NCBI RefSeq assembly: GCF_025699295.1
Contig: NZ_JAILWB010000004.1
Span: 186,001-250,000 of the forward strand
Length of the DNA stretch: 64,000 bases
From: Hydrogenophaga sp.
GTDB taxonomy: Bacteria; Pseudomonadota; Gammaproteobacteria; Burkholderiales; Burkholderiaceae_C
Direction of reading: 5' to 3'
This document shows positions 47,713 to 58,011 of the stretch, piece by piece. The notes below the pieces were generated by a model. The model made no database searches, was not told the origin of the DNA, and worked only from the letters and a program-made list of their open reading frames with translations. Made by a program: the position numbers and the translations under genes. Numbering within the stretch: the stretch's first letter is position 1; the number at the start of each line of letters is the position of its first letter.

Positions 47713-49128
47713 ATGGCCAAGACCGTCGCAGACGTGATGCAAATGGTGAAAGACAACGAAGTCAAGTTCGTTGACTTCCGTTTCACCGACACCCGGGGCA
47801 AGGAACAGCACGTGACTGTGCCGATCTCGGCTTTTGATGAAGACAAGTTCACTTCAGGCCACGCGTTCGACGGCTCTTCGGTGGCTGGCTGGAAGGGCAT
47901 CGAAGCCTCGGACATGCAGCTCATGCCCGATGCCAACACCGCCAACATCGACCCCTTCTTCGAAGAGACGACGCTGTTCATGCAGTGCGACGTGATCGAG
48001 CCCGGTGATGGCAAGGCCTACGACCGCGACCCCCGCTCCATCGCCAAGCGCGCCGAGGCCTACCTGAAGGCCTCCGGCCTGGGCGACACTGCCTTCTTCG
48101 GACCGGAGCCCGAATTCTTCATCTTTGACGGCGTGCGCTGGAACAACGAACCCGGCCGCGTGATGTACGAGATCGAGGAGTACGAAGCGCCCTGGAACAG
48201 CGGTGCCAAGCTCGAAGGCGGCAACCGCGGCCACCGTCCGACCGTCAAGGGCGGCTACTTCCCTGTGCCCCCGGTCGACAGCACGCAGGACATGCGCGCC
48301 GAGATGTCCCTGATCCTCGAATCACTGGGCATTCCGGTCGAAGTGTTCCACCACGAAGTGGCGGGCGCCGGCCAGAACGAAATCGGCACCAAGTTCAGCA
48401 CGCTGGTCGAGCGCGCCGACTGGACCCAGGTGCTCAAGTACGTGGTGTGGAACGTGGCCAATGCCTATGGCAAGACTGCGACCTTCATGCCCAAGCCTTA
48501 CGCTGGCGACAACGGCTCGGGCATGCACGTGCACCAGTCGATCTGGAAAGACGGCAAGAACCTGTTCGCCGGTGACGGCTATGCCGGCCTGTCCGATTTC
48601 GCCCTGTACTACGTGGGTGGCATCATCAAGCACGCCCGTGCCCTCAATGCCATCACCAACCCCGGCACGAACTCGTACAAGCGGCTGGTGCCCGGCTTCG
48701 AAGCCCCCGTCAAGCTGGCCTATTCGGCGCGCAACCGTTCTGCCTCGATCCGCATCCCGTACGTGGCCAATCCCAAGGGCCGCCGTATCGAGGCTCGTTT
48801 CCCCGATCCTTCGGCCAACCCGTACCTGTGCTTCTCGGCTCTGATGATGGCCGGTCTGGATGGCGTGGAGAACAAGATCCACCCCGGCGAAGCCGCGACC
48901 AAGGATCTGTACCACCTGCCGCCGGAAGAAGACAAGCTGATCCCGACCGTGTGCCACAGCCTTGATCAGGCGCTGGAGTACCTCGACAAGGACCGCGGCT
49001 TCCTGACCAAGGGGGGTGTGTTCACCGACTCCATGCTGGACGCCTACATCGAACTCAAGATGGGCGAGGTCACGCGCTTCCGCATGGCACCGCATCCGGT
49101 CGAATTCGACATGTACTACAGCCTGTGA
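47713..49128 (+). CDS. glnA: Glutamine synthetase type I
   Basis: A 471-residue enzyme, standard length for GSI-beta. Motifs are [23 protein letters not shown], the ATP region [16 protein letters not shown], and the adenylylation Tyr in [10 protein letters not shown] (about residue 398), so activity is controlled by GlnE. It makes glutamine from glutamate and ammonia. The ATG at 47713 has AGGAG 7 nt upstream; the TTG one codon before is not needed. Transcription is predicted from the sigma-54 promoter with NtrC boxes, and a terminator follows. Confidence 0.97.
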   Translation: MAKTVADVMQMVKDNEVKFVDFRFTDTRGKEQHVTVPISAFDEDKFTSGHAFDGSSVAGWKGIEASDMQLMPDANTANIDPFFEETTLFMQCDVIEPGDGKAYDRDPRSIAKRAEAYLKASGLGDTAFFGPEPEFFIFDGVRWNNEPGRVMYEIEEYEAPWNSGAKLEGGNRGHRPTVKGGYFPVPPVDSTQDMRAEMSLILESLGIPVEVFHHEVAGAGQNEIGTKFSTLVERADWTQVLKYVVWNVANAYGKTATFMPKPYAGDNGSGMHVHQSIWKDGKNLFAGDGYAGLSDFALYYVGGIIKHARALNAITNPGTNSYKRLVPGFEAPVKLAYSARNRSASIRIPYVANPKGRRIEARFPDPSANPYLCFSALMMAGLDGVENKIHPGEAATKDLYHLPPEEDKLIPTVCHSLDQALEYLDKDRGFLTKGGVFTDSMLDAYIELKMGEVTRFRMAPHPVEFDMYYSL

Positions 49129-49170
49129 TGGTCCGCCCGGCTTGCCGGGCCGCCTGCTCAGAATTCCCGA

Positions 49171-49195
49171 GGGACCGCGCGAGCGGTCCCTTTTT
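49171..49195 (+). terminator. Rho-independent terminator after glnA
   Basis: GGGACCGC, a short loop, GCGGTCCC and then TTTTT, 42 bp after the glnA stop. It separates glnA from the ntrB-ntrC unit, so ntrBC need their own promoter or read-through. Confidence 0.9.
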
Positions 49196-49325
49196 GTTGT
49201 TCGGGCGGTCCATCACCACCGTTCAGGTTCCGATGGGGCACTTCCGCGCTGGTTTTCGGTCATACTGATTCGCGCTTCGGCCTGCGCCAACGCCTCCCGC
49301 CACTGCCCATGGAGATGACCTTCCC

Positions 49326-49859
49326 TTGAACCTGATGCCCACTCCCACGATCCGGACCCTGGCGGCCGCCACCCTGGTGCTGTGCGTCGTGCAGGCCCAT
49401 GCCCAGGCGCGCATCTACCGCTGCGGCAATGAATACACGAACGACGCCCAGGTGGCCAAGTCCAGAGGCTGCAGTCTGATGGAGGGGGGCAACATCACCA
49501 TCGTCGAAGGCACCAAGCCCACGCCTTCGCGAAGCGCTCCGGCCACCACCACACGCAGCGGCAGTGGCTCCGAACGCGTCGACTCGGCGGCACAGCGCGC
49601 GCGCGACAGTGATGCGCGCGCCATCCTCGAAGCCGAGCTGCGCAAGGCCGAGGCGCGCCTGGCCGAGGCGCGCAAGGCTTACGCCAACGGCGAGCCCGAG
49701 AAGCAGGGCATCGAATCGCGCAACTACCAGCGTTACCTCGACCGTGTGGCCGAACTCAAGGCGGCGGTGGCGCGCGCCGAGAGCGATGTGGCCGGGCTGC
49801 AGCGCGAGCTGGGTCGACTTCCGTCGGCCGCCAACGCGGCGGGTTCTGCCGCACAATGA
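49326..49859 (+). CDS. Periplasmic coiled-coil protein of unknown function
   Basis: A 177-residue protein. A signal peptide (about residues 1-27, ending HAQA) is followed by a short segment RIYRCGNEYTNDAQ...GCSLMEGGN resembling the DUF4124-type start of periplasmic proteins. A Ser/Thr linker then leads to an Ala/Glu/Arg-rich helix (about residues 85-165) expected to form a coiled coil. Function is unknown. Start choice: TTG at 49326 with GGAG 11 nt upstream, or ATG at 49335. It lies between glnA and ntrB and is coupled to ntrB by ATGA. Confidence 0.8.
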   Translation: MNLMPTPTIRTLAAATLVLCVVQAHAQARIYRCGNEYTNDAQVAKSRGCSLMEGGNITIVEGTKPTPSRSAPATTTRSGSGSERVDSAAQRARDSDARAILEAELRKAEARLAEARKAYANGEPEKQGIESRNYQRYLDRVAELKAAVARAESDVAGLQRELGRLPSAANAAGSAAQ

Positions 49860-51013
49860 GCGGCTTGAAAAAGCCCACCTTCTCCTCTTTCCTCCCCGCG
49901 TCACAGCGTCGCACCACCGCCGAACCGAACGGTACGGCGGCTGCGCGCAAGCCTTCGGCGGCACCTGCCCGCTTCCAGGCGCTCGACCTGCTGGCCACGC
50001 TGGTGGCTGTTGTCGATCCGGATGGCCGCGTGCTCTATGCCAATGCTGCGCTGGAGGATGCGCTGGGCATGTCCCGCCGCAGCATCACCGGCTCCATGCT
50101 GCAGGACTGCTTCACCGAGCCCGCCCTGCTGGAGAACGCCTTGCAGGGTGCAAGCGGCAACCAGTTCGCCGCGCTGCGCTACGACGCCTGGCTCAAGCGG
50201 TTGAACCATGACACATTGCCCGTGCACGTGGTGGTGGCCCAGACCGACAACCCCGGCGACGTGATCGTGGAATTGTTGCCGCTGGAGCAGCAGGCGCGGC
50301 AGGAGCGCGAGGAACGCCTGATCGACCAGGCCCAGGCGAACAAGGAACTGATCCGCAACCTCGCGCACGAGATCAAGAACCCGCTGGGAGGCATCCGCGG
50401 CGCAGCACAGTTGCTGCAAATGGAGCTGGAGACCCGCGAGCTGATCGAGTACACGCAGGTCATCATCCACGAGGCCGATCGCCTGCAGTCGCTTGTGGAT
50501 CGCCTGCTCGCACCGCACCGGCGCCCGCATGTGGTGGGGGACGTGAACATCCATGAGGTCTGTGAACGTGTGCGCTCGCTGATCCTGGCCGAGTTTCCCA
50601 AAGGCCTGAAGGTCGTGCGCGACTACGACACCTCCATCCCCGAGTTCCGCGGCGACCGCGAGCAGCTCATCCAGGCGGTGCTCAACATCGCGCACAACGC
50701 GGCGCAGGCGCTGGGTGATCGGATCGCGGCGGGCGACGCGCGCATTGCATTCAGGACACGCGTGGGTCGGCAGGTGACGTTTGGTAAACAACGCTACCGG
50801 CTGGCACTGGAATTGCATGTGATCGACAACGGGCCTGGCGTTCCAGACTCGATCAAGGACCGCATCTTTTTCCCGCTGGTGTCGGGGCGCGATGGCGGCT
50901 CGGGCCTGGGGCTCACGCTGGCGCAGACCTTTGTCCAGCAGCACCATGGCCTGATCGAGTGTGAGAGCGTGCCGGGAGAGACGGATTTCAAGATCCTGAT
51001 TCCGCTGCCCTAG
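49856..51013 (+). CDS. glnL: Nitrogen-regulation sensor histidine kinase NtrB
   Basis: A 385-residue cytoplasmic kinase. A PAS domain spans about residues 40-150 (LLATLVAVVDPDGRVLYANAA), a HisKA domain has the phospho-accepting His in NLAHEIKNPLGGIRGAAQLL (about residue 170), and an HATPase domain has NIAHNAAQAL, DNGPGVP and GSGLGLTLAQ. It phosphorylates or dephosphorylates NtrC under PII control. The first 40 residues are a variable extension. Confidence 0.96.
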   Translation: MSGLKKPTFSSFLPASQRRTTAEPNGTAAARKPSAAPARFQALDLLATLVAVVDPDGRVLYANAALEDALGMSRRSITGSMLQDCFTEPALLENALQGASGNQFAALRYDAWLKRLNHDTLPVHVVVAQTDNPGDVIVELLPLEQQARQEREERLIDQAQANKELIRNLAHEIKNPLGGIRGAAQLLQMELETRELIEYTQVIIHEADRLQSLVDRLLAPHRRPHVVGDVNIHEVCERVRSLILAEFPKGLKVVRDYDTSIPEFRGDREQLIQAVLNIAHNAAQALGDRIAAGDARIAFRTRVGRQVTFGKQRYRLALELHVIDNGPGVPDSIKDRIFFPLVSGRDGGSGLGLTLAQTFVQQHHGLIECESVPGETDFKILIPLP

Positions 51014-51062
51014 CCAGCAACCGACCGTCGAACGCCGCGCCACAAGAAGGGATGACAACTCA

Positions 51063-52622
51063 ATGAAGCCGATCTGGATAGTGGACGACGATCAATCGAT
51101 CCGCTTCGTGCTGGAAAAGGCGCTGCTGCGCGAGAACCTGCCCACGCGCAGTTTCACCAATCCGCAGGACGTGCTCAAGGCCCTGATCGACACGCCCGAA
51201 CAGGAAGGCCCGCAGATCCTTGTAAGCGACATCCGAATGCCCGGTGGTTCGGGGCTCGAACTGCTGGAGAAGGTCAAGGAAAAGCTGCCCGGCCTGCCGG
51301 TGATCATCATGACCGCCTTCTCCGATCTGGACAGCGCCGTCTCCGCCTTCCAGGGTGGCGCTTTCGAATACCTGCCAAAGCCCTTCGACCTGCCCAAGGC
51401 CGTCGAGCTGATCCACCGCGCCGTGGAAGAGAGCCAGCGCGAGGAAGTGGCCGAGGAACGCATGAACGCCGCGCCCGAGATGCTCGGCCAGGCGCCGGCC
51501 ATGCAGGACGTGTTTCGGGCCATCGGGCGCCTGAGCCAGAGCCAGGTCACGGTGCTGATCACGGGCGAGTCGGGCTCCGGAAAGGAACTGGTCGCGCGCG
51601 CGCTGCACAAGCACTCGCCGCGCTCGGGCGGGCCCTTCGTTGCGATCAATACCGCCGCCATCCCGAAGGATCTGCTGGAGAGCGAGTTGTTCGGTCACGA
51701 GCGTGGCGCTTTCACCGGCGCGCAGACCATGCGCCGCGGCCGCTTCGAGCAGGCCGACGGCGGCACGCTGTTTCTCGACGAAATCGGCGACATGCCTTTC
51801 GACCTGCAGACTCGCTTGCTGCGCGTGCTCTCCGATGGTCACTTCTACCGTGTGGGCGGCCACAGCGCGGTGCGCGCCAACGTGCGCGTGATCGCCGCGA
51901 CCCACCAGAACCTGGAACAGCGCGTCAAGGAGGGCGTGTTCCGCGAAGACCTGTTCCACCGCCTCAACGTGATCCGTCTGCGTCTGCCGGCGCTGCGCGA
52001 GCGGCGCGAAGACGTGCCCATGCTCACGCGCTTCTTTCTGCAGCAAAGCGCCAAGCAGCTCGGTGTAGAGCCCAAGCGCATTTCCGAAGCGGCCTTGAAG
52101 CTGCTGGGCACCTTCGATTTCCCGGGCAATGTGCGCCAGCTGGAGAACGTCTGCCACTGGCTCACCGTCATGGCGCCGGCGCAGGTGATCGAACTCAAGG
52201 ACCTGCCGCCCGAGGTGCTGTCCATGACGGGTACCTCGGTGGCGGCCGTGTCGGTAGCACCCGAGCTTGCCGCGGCGCCTGTGGCAGCCAGCACGAGCGC
52301 TTCGGCGTTGCCCCCGCCAGCTCAGGCCGAGGTGGCCTACGTCGGCAGTGTTGTCGAACCCAGCGCACCGCTGGACGCGGGGAGCGCCGACCCATCCCCG
52401 TCGTCCACCCAGGCCTGGGAAAGCGGCTTGCAAGCCGAGGCACTGGCCTTGCTGGAAGAGGGACGCACCGACGTGTGGGATGTGCTGACCCGCCGATTCG
52501 AAACCCGCCTGATCCAGACTGCGCTCTCAAACACGCGCGGGCGCCGCATCGAGGCGGCGCACAAGCTCGGCATCGGGCGCAACACCATCACCCGCAAGAT
52601 CCAGGAACTCAACCTAGAGTGA
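51063..52622 (+). CDS. glnG: Nitrogen-regulation response regulator NtrC
   Basis: A 519-residue sigma-54 activator. The receiver has its phospho-Asp in [15 protein letters not shown] (about residue 57). The AAA+ domain has Walker [16 protein letters not shown], the sigma-54 contact GAFTGA and Walker [13 protein letters not shown]. An unusually long Ala/Pro-rich linker (about residues 385-455) precedes the Fis-type HTH ([19 protein letters not shown]). It should act on the two NtrC boxes upstream of glnA. The 3' end overlaps convergent xth by 14 bp. Confidence 0.96.
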   Translation: MKPIWIVDDDQSIRFVLEKALLRENLPTRSFTNPQDVLKALIDTPEQEGPQILVSDIRMPGGSGLELLEKVKEKLPGLPVIIMTAFSDLDSAVSAFQGGAFEYLPKPFDLPKAVELIHRAVEESQREEVAEERMNAAPEMLGQAPAMQDVFRAIGRLSQSQVTVLITGESGSGKELVARALHKHSPRSGGPFVAINTAAIPKDLLESELFGHERGAFTGAQTMRRGRFEQADGGTLFLDEIGDMPFDLQTRLLRVLSDGHFYRVGGHSAVRANVRVIAATHQNLEQRVKEGVFREDLFHRLNVIRLRLPALRERREDVPMLTRFFLQQSAKQLGVEPKRISEAALKLLGTFDFPGNVRQLENVCHWLTVMAPAQVIELKDLPPEVLSMTGTSVAAVSVAPELAAAPVAASTSASALPPPAQAEVAYVGSVVEPSAPLDAGSADPSPSSTQAWESGLQAEALALLEEGRTDVWDVLTRRFETRLIQTALSNTRGRRIEAAHKLGIGRNTITRKIQELNLE

Positions 52623-53385
52623 CCACCACCGGCGCATGGTCGCTGGGCTGCGGGTTCTTGCGCGGTGCGCGGTCGATGCTGCAGGCCGTGACCGCAGGGC
52701 GCAGCGCTTCGCTCACCAGGATGTGGTCGATGCGCAGACCGCGGTTCTTCTGGAAGCCCAGCATGCGGTAGTCCCACCACGAGTAGCTCTTTTCGGGCTG
52801 CTCGAACATCCGGTAGGCGTCGGTCAACCCCAGCCTGAGCAGGTCCTGGAAATGCGCGCGCTCTTCCACCGTGTGGTGGATGGTGTCCTTCAAGCCGACA
52901 GGGTCGAACGAGTCGCGGTCTTCCGGCGCAACGTTGAAGTCGCCCATCAGGACAAGCCTTGAGTGCGCTTGCAGTTCTTCGCCCAGCCAGCGGTGCAGCG
53001 CCGCCAGCCAGCGCATCTTGTAGGCGAACTTTTCGGTGCCGGGCGCCTGGCCGTTCACGAAATAGCAGTTCACCAACCGCAGCGGGCCCTCGGGGGTGTC
53101 CAGCGTCGCCGCGATCACGCGCGACTGCTCATCGCCGTGTCCCGGAATGTTGCGCACCACATCGCGCAGCGGCGTGCGGCTCAGGATGGCGACGCCGTTG
53201 TAGGTCTTCTGGCCGAACGCGGCGGCGTGGTAGCCGGCTTCGCGCAGGGCGTCGAAGGGGAACTTCTCGTCGACCAGCTTGAGCTCCTGCAGCCCCAGCG
53301 CATCGACAGGGTTGGCCGCCAGCCAGTCCAGCACCTGGGGCAGGCGCACAGCGAGCGAGTTGATGTTCCAGGTGGCAAGTTGCAT
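52609..53385 (-). CDS. xth: Exodeoxyribonuclease III
   Basis: A 258-residue Mg-dependent EEP nuclease starting MQLATWNINSLAVRLPQVL. It has the catalytic Glu in LGLQELKL, GDFNVAPEDRD and the terminal catalytic pair SDHAPVV. It is the AP endonuclease and 3'-5' exonuclease of base-excision repair. It starts 3 bp after folA ends. Confidence 0.95.
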   Translation of the reverse strand: MQLATWNINSLAVRLPQVLDWLAANPVDALGLQELKLVDEKFPFDALREAGYHAAAFGQKTYNGVAILSRTPLRDVVRNIPGHGDEQSRVIAATLDTPEGPLRLVNCYFVNGQAPGTEKFAYKMRWLAALHRWLGEELQAHSRLVLMGDFNVAPEDRDSFDPVGLKDTIHHTVEERAHFQDLLRLGLTDAYRMFEQPEKSYSWWDYRMLGFQKNRGLRIDHILVSEALRPAVTACSIDRAPRKNPQPSDHAPVVVTLG

Positions 53386-53388
53386 GGT

Positions 53389-53895
53389 TCAGATCTTCCG
53401 GGTGTAGGTGACGAAGGCGAATGGCAGACCGTTGGCTGCGGTGTGGGCCTCGCGTGCGGTCTGCTGCCATTCGGCGCCCAGCACGGGTGCAAAGACATCG
53501 CCCTCGAAGGGTTGTTCGATTTCGGTGATCACGGCACTGTCCGCCAGCGGCAGGGCGGCAGCGTAGATCTGCGCCCCGCCGATCACCCAGGCGTCAGAGC
53601 CGGGCGGGCACAGTGCCGCAGCTTGCGACACGGAACCGGCACGCAGCGCGCCTGCCGCCTGCCAGGCTGTGTCGCGCGTGACGACGATGTTGAGCCGGCC
53701 AGGCAGGGGCCGGAACTTGGGCGGCAGCGAGTCCCAGGTCTTGCGGCCCATGATGACCGGGCACCCCATCGTCGCGCGCCTGAAATGCGCCATGTCTTCC
53801 GGCAGGTGCCAGGGCAGGACGTTGTCCTTGCCGATCACGCCGTTGCTGGCGCGCGCGTAGATCAGGTGCAGGCGGGTGGGTGGTGTCGATGGCAT
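53389..53895 (-). CDS. folA: Dihydrofolate reductase
   Basis: A 168-residue enzyme with motifs LIYARASNGVIGKDNVLPWHLPEDM (catalytic acidic residue at the E of PEDM), MGRKTWDSLP, and VIGGAQIYAAALP. It regenerates tetrahydrofolate consumed by ThyA, encoded two genes upstream. The start is 4 bp after the DMT transporter gene. Confidence 0.95.
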   Translation of the reverse strand: MPSTPPTRLHLIYARASNGVIGKDNVLPWHLPEDMAHFRRATMGCPVIMGRKTWDSLPPKFRPLPGRLNIVVTRDTAWQAAGALRAGSVSQAAALCPPGSDAWVIGGAQIYAAALPLADSAVITEIEQPFEGDVFAPVLGAEWQQTAREAHTAANGLPFAFVTYTRKI

Positions 53896-53899
53896 GCGC

Positions 53900-54820
53900 C
53901 TATTGTGCCGCCGGCCCGGTCGGCAGGGCCGGCGCGGGTGGGGTGGACGGCCGCGCCGGCCATAGCACGCTGGCGATCGCGAGCATCACGAACACGATGG
54001 CCAGCCAGTCCTGCCAGTGCGGGATCTCGCCGACGATCAGGGTGGCGCTGAGCGTGCCCACCAGCGGAATGGCCATGATGCTCATGGCGCTGGTGGCTGG
54101 CGGCAGGTGGCGCGCCAGGCCGAACCAGATCAACTGGGCCACGCCGTAGTTGATGACCACACCATAGGCCAGGGCCAGCCACATCACCAGGCTGAAGCGC
54201 GCGGGTGCCGGCACCGGCTCGATTGCGATCGCCAGCACCCAGACCACCGCGCTGCCCATCAGCAGCATCCATACCGTGACCACCATCGGCGAGAGCGTGA
54301 AGTGCGAGCGCTTGAAGGTCAGCGTGCCCAGGCCCCAGCAGGCGGCGGCGCCCAGCATCCAGGCAATGCCCGTGGGCCGTCCGCTGAGGCTTTGCAGTTC
54401 ATGCCACAGCAACAGGCCGATGGCGATGGCCGCGGCCACCACGGCCAGGCGCACGCGCGGCGTGACGCGCTCGCCGAAGAAGGCCGCGCCCAGCAGCACG
54501 GTGAAGATGGGCATGGTGAAGCCGATGATGGCTGCGCGCCCCGAGGCCAGTTCCTGCACCCCGAAGATCGACAAGGTGTGCCAGCCCAGCACGTTGGGCA
54601 GCGCCAGCCAGGCGATGGTGAGCCATTCACGCCCGTGCGGCCACATGCGTTCGCCGTGTCGCTGCACGTAGACGAACAGCCAGGCCGCGCCCAGCAGCAT
54701 GGTGCTGGCGCGGAAGTACAGCGGCGTGAGCTCCTGCAGCGAGAGCTTCATCATGGGCCAGTTCACGCCCCACATCAGCGTGAGCGCGAGCAGCGCCCAG
54801 AGTTGGCGGCGGCTGATCAC
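53900..54820 (-). CDS. DMT-superfamily (EamA) transporter
   Basis: A 306-residue protein with about ten membrane helices in two EamA repeats (LLALTLMWGVNWPMMKLSL at the start; LGAAACWGLGTLTFKRSHF opening the second). It probably exports a metabolite or amino acid; the substrate is unknown. The GTG at 54820 is the only reasonable start close to the first helix, but it lacks a strong Shine-Dalgarno, so the start is uncertain. It lies between thyA and folA on the same strand. Confidence 0.82.
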   Translation of the reverse strand: MISRRQLWALLALTLMWGVNWPMMKLSLQELTPLYFRASTMLLGAAWLFVYVQRHGERMWPHGREWLTIAWLALPNVLGWHTLSIFGVQELASGRAAIIGFTMPIFTVLLGAAFFGERVTPRVRLAVVAAAIAIGLLLWHELQSLSGRPTGIAWMLGAAACWGLGTLTFKRSHFTLSPMVVTVWMLLMGSAVVWVLAIAIEPVPAPARFSLVMWLALAYGVVINYGVAQLIWFGLARHLPPATSAMSIMAIPLVGTLSATLIVGEIPHWQDWLAIVFVMLAIASVLWPARPSTPPAPALPTGPAAQ

Positions 54821-54845
54821 GCGCGGAGCACCGGTGCGGCGGCCT

Positions 54846-55658
54846 TCATACAGCGACCGGGGCCTTGATGGCGGGGTGGTGCTGGTAGTCGAGGATCTCG
54901 AAGTCGTCGAGTTCGTAGTCGAAGATCGACGCAGGGCGGCGCTTGATGCGCAGCGTCGGGTAGGGGTGCGGCGCGCGCGCCAGCTGCGTCTGCACCTGCT
55001 CGCGGTGGTTGCTGTAGATGTGGCAGTCACCACCGGTCCATATGAATTCACCCACCGCCAGGTCGCACTGCTGCGCCAGCATGTGGGTCAGCAGTGCGTA
55101 GCTGGCGATGTTGAACGGTACGCCCAGGAAAATGTCAGAGCTGCGCTGGTAGAGCTGGCAGCTGAGCTTGCCGTCGGCCACGTAGAACTGGAAGAACGCG
55201 TGGCAGGGCATCAGCGCCATCTTGCCCAGGTCGGCCACGTTCCAGGCGCTCACGATGATGCGGCGCGAGTCCGGGTTGGTCTTGAGCTGTTTGACGACCT
55301 CGGCGATCTGGTCGATGTGGCCGCCGTCGGGCGTGGGCCAGCTGCGCCACTGCACGCCGTACACCGGGCCCAGGTCGCCGTCCTCGCGCGCCCATTCGTC
55401 CCAGATGGTGCAGCCGCGCTCCTGCAACCACTTCACGTTGCTGTCGCCGCGCAGGAACCACAGCAACTCGACGATGATGGCCCGGGTGAACACCTTCTTG
55501 GTCGTCACCAGCGGAAAACCCTCGTTCAGGTCAAAGCGCATCTGGTGGCCGAACACGCTGGTGGTGCCGGTGCCGGTGCGGTCGGTTTTCTGCACGCCCG
55601 TGGTGAACACGTGGCGCATGAAGTCTTCGTACTGGGAACGGATGGGACGGTCGGTCAT
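54846..55658 (-). CDS. thyA: Thymidylate synthase
   Basis: A 270-residue ThyA. The catalytic Cys is in [12 protein letters not shown] (about residue 152); other motifs are [11 protein letters not shown] and [20 protein letters not shown]. It converts dUMP to dTMP, producing dihydrofolate for FolA. The start overlaps the stop of the lytic transglycosylase gene (ATGA). Confidence 0.97.
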   Translation of the reverse strand: MTDRPIRSQYEDFMRHVFTTGVQKTDRTGTGTTSVFGHQMRFDLNEGFPLVTTKKVFTRAIIVELLWFLRGDSNVKWLQERGCTIWDEWAREDGDLGPVYGVQWRSWPTPDGGHIDQIAEVVKQLKTNPDSRRIIVSAWNVADLGKMALMPCHAFFQFYVADGKLSCQLYQRSSDIFLGVPFNIASYALLTHMLAQQCDLAVGEFIWTGGDCHIYSNHREQVQTQLARAPHPYPTLRIKRRPASIFDYELDDFEILDYQHHPAIKAPVAV

Positions 55659-56584
55659 GGAAGGCGGGCGGAAACGATGGCAGGCAGGGCGGGCGACGGC
55701 GGTGTGATGCGCTCATCGAAGGGGTGGTGTTGCAGGGCGAAGACCTGCTGGATGCGCTTGATGTAACCCTGTGTTTCGGGATAGGGCGGTACGCCGCGGT
55801 GGCGCTCCACCGCGCCTTCGCCGGCGTTGTAGGCCGCCAGCACCAGCGGCACGTCACCCTGGAAGTAGGCCAGCAGCCATTGCAGGTACGACAGGCCGCC
55901 GCGGATGTTCTGCTCGGGGTCGAAGGGCTTGCGCACGCGAAAGCGCGCGGCGGTCTCTGGGATGAGCTGCATCAGCCCCTGCGCGTTCTTGTCCGAGACG
56001 GCGTTCACGTTGAAGTTGGACTCCGCCTTGATCACGGCGTACGCCAGACCGGGCTCGATGCCGAACTGCGGTGCGAGCTTGTAGACGATCTTCATGATGC
56101 GCTGCTGCTCGGGCGTGTTCACCCAGTCTCGGTAGCGTGTGACCAGCACCCGGTCCTCGGCCGCCCGTCGCTCCTGTTCGGCGAGCACCTCGGCACGCTG
56201 CTGCTTGGCGCGTTCGGCGTGCAGCACGCACTCGGGTGTGTCGGCCGGCGTACCCAGGCGCTTGAACATGATCTCGGCGTGCGCGTCACCGAGCAGCGCG
56301 GCGCGCGCGAACCAGTGGGCCGCGTAACCGTCGTGGCGTGGCGTACCGCGGCCGTGGGCATACAGCCAGCCCAGCTTGTAGGCCGAGTACACGTCACCGG
56401 CGAGCGCGGCGCGGCAGTACAGCGCGATGGCGGCATCGGTATCGCGCGCCGCACCTTCCCCCAGTTCCAGTGCCCGCGCCTGCTCGCGCCATGCACGGAG
56501 CTCGCCGGCCTCGGCCGCGTGCACCGGCACCGTGGCGCAGAGCATCCATACGAGCGGCAAGGCAACGAGGGGGTGGACTTTCAT
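55655..56584 (-). CDS. Lytic transglycosylase with Sel1-like repeats
   Basis: A 309-residue exported protein. A signal peptide ([23 protein letters not shown]) is followed by two Sel1-like repeats (about residues 50-115; [20 protein letters not shown] and [17 protein letters not shown]). The C-terminal SLT domain (about 165-285) has the catalytic Glu in [22 protein letters not shown] and [11 protein letters not shown]. It cleaves peptidoglycan glycan strands in the periplasm. It is coupled by ATGA at both ends. Confidence 0.92.
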   Translation of the reverse strand: MKVHPLVALPLVWMLCATVPVHAAEAGELRAWREQARALELGEGAARDTDAAIALYCRAALAGDVYSAYKLGWLYAHGRGTPRHDGYAAHWFARAALLGDAHAEIMFKRLGTPADTPECVLHAERAKQQRAEVLAEQERRAAEDRVLVTRYRDWVNTPEQQRIMKIVYKLAPQFGIEPGLAYAVIKAESNFNVNAVSDKNAQGLMQLIPETAARFRVRKPFDPEQNIRGGLSYLQWLLAYFQGDVPLVLAAYNAGEGAVERHRGVPPYPETQGYIKRIQQVFALQHHPFDERITPPSPALPAIVSARLP

Positions 56585-58011
56585 GGACTGACGAGAACGC
56601 GGCCGGGGTTCATGGTCTGTTGGGGGTCGAGCGCCTGTTTGATGGACCGCATCAGACCCAGCGCCACAGGGTCCTTGTAGTGGGGCAGGTGGGCGGACTT
56701 CAGACTGCCCACGCCATGCTCGGCGCTGATCGATCCATCGTAGCGCGCCACCGCATCGAAAACCAGCGCGTTCACACGTGCTTCCTGCTCGTTCAGGAAT
56801 TTTTTGGCATCGGCGCCGGTGGGCGCCTGCACGTTGTAGTGCAGGTTGCCGTCGCCCAGGTGGCCAAAATTCACCAGCCGCACGCCGGGGATCTCCCGCT
56901 GCAGCAGGTCGTCGGTCTCGGCGCAGAATGCCGGGATGCGCGAGACCGGGATGCTGATGTCGTGCTTGATGTTCAGGCCTTCCTCGGCCTGCGCCAGCGG
57001 GATGCTCTCGCGGATGTGCCACAGACCGCGCGCCTGCGCCAGGCTCTCGGCCACCACGGCGTCGCTCACCAGGCCGTTCTCCAGCGCGGTTTCGAGCAGG
57101 CGCTCGAACCGGGCGCGCGCGTGTTCCTCCGATTCGCTGTCGCTGTTCTCCAGCAGCACGCAGTAGGGGCTGTCCTGCCACAGTGGCACGCGCAGCGCGG
57201 GAAAGTGCCTGTCGACCAGGCCCAGCGCGAACCGCCCCATGACCTCGAAACCGGTGAGACCCGCGCCCAGGTGCTGGTGCGCCTGGCCGAGCAGGGCCAC
57301 GGCGGCTTCCAGCGTGGGCACGGCGGCCCAGGCGGTGAGCTGGGCCGTGGGCAGGGGATACAGCTTGAGCGTGGCCGCCGTGATCACGCCCAGCGTGCCC
57401 TCGCTGCCGATGAACAGGTCGCGCAGGTCGTAGCCGGTGTTGTCCTTGCGCAGTCCGCTGAGGCCTTGCCACACCTCGCCCTGCGCAGTCACCACTTCCA
57501 GCCCCAGGCAGAGATCGCGCGCATTGCCGTAGCGCAGCACCTGGGTGCCGCCGGCGTTGGTGGCCATGTTGCCGCCGATGGTGCAACTGCCTTGCGCTGC
57601 GAGGCTCAAGGGAAACAGGAAGCCGGCCTGTTCGGCGGCCTCCTGCACGTGCTGCAGCACGCAGCCGGCCTCCACCGTCAGGGTGAGGTTGGCCGCGTCG
57701 ATGGCGCGCACGGCGGTCATGCGCGCGAGACTGAGCACGATCTGCGTGCCCGTGTCGTCCGGTACCGAGCCCACCACCAGACCGGTGTTGCCGCCTTGCG
57801 GGACGATGGATGCGCCCGCCGCCGCGCAGGCGCGCACCACGGCGGCCACCTCGGCGGTGCTGCCCGGGCGCACCACGGCCAGCGCGCGGCCCCGGGCGCG
57901 CTTGCGCCAGTCCTGTTCCCAGGCGGAGAGATCGGCAGCCGGATCGTCGTGCGTGAGCACCTGGGCCGGCCCCACGGCCTGGCGCAAAGTGGCGAGCAGT
58001 GCCGTGCTCAT
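56581..58011 (-). CDS. FAD-binding oxidase (GlcD/D-lactate dehydrogenase family)
   Basis: A 476-residue PCMH-type flavoprotein. The FAD domain has VPQGGNTGLVVGSVPD and GGNMATNAGGTQVLRYG; the C-terminal FAD-oxidase domain has NFGHLGDGNLHYNVQ and ISAEHGVGSLK, which carry the active-site His residues of the D-2-hydroxyacid dehydrogenases. The substrate is probably a D-2-hydroxyacid (lactate, glycolate or hydroxyglutarate). Both ends overlap neighbours by 4 bp. Confidence 0.9.
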   Translation of the reverse strand: MSTALLATLRQAVGPAQVLTHDDPAADLSAWEQDWRKRARGRALAVVRPGSTAEVAAVVRACAAAGASIVPQGGNTGLVVGSVPDDTGTQIVLSLARMTAVRAIDAANLTLTVEAGCVLQHVQEAAEQAGFLFPLSLAAQGSCTIGGNMATNAGGTQVLRYGNARDLCLGLEVVTAQGEVWQGLSGLRKDNTGYDLRDLFIGSEGTLGVITAATLKLYPLPTAQLTAWAAVPTLEAAVALLGQAHQHLGAGLTGFEVMGRFALGLVDRHFPALRVPLWQDSPYCVLLENSDSESEEHARARFERLLETALENGLVSDAVVAESLAQARGLWHIRESIPLAQAEEGLNIKHDISIPVSRIPAFCAETDDLLQREIPGVRLVNFGHLGDGNLHYNVQAPTGADAKKFLNEQEARVNALVFDAVARYDGSISAEHGVGSLKSAHLPHYKDPVALGLMRSIKQALDPQQTMNPGRVLVSP

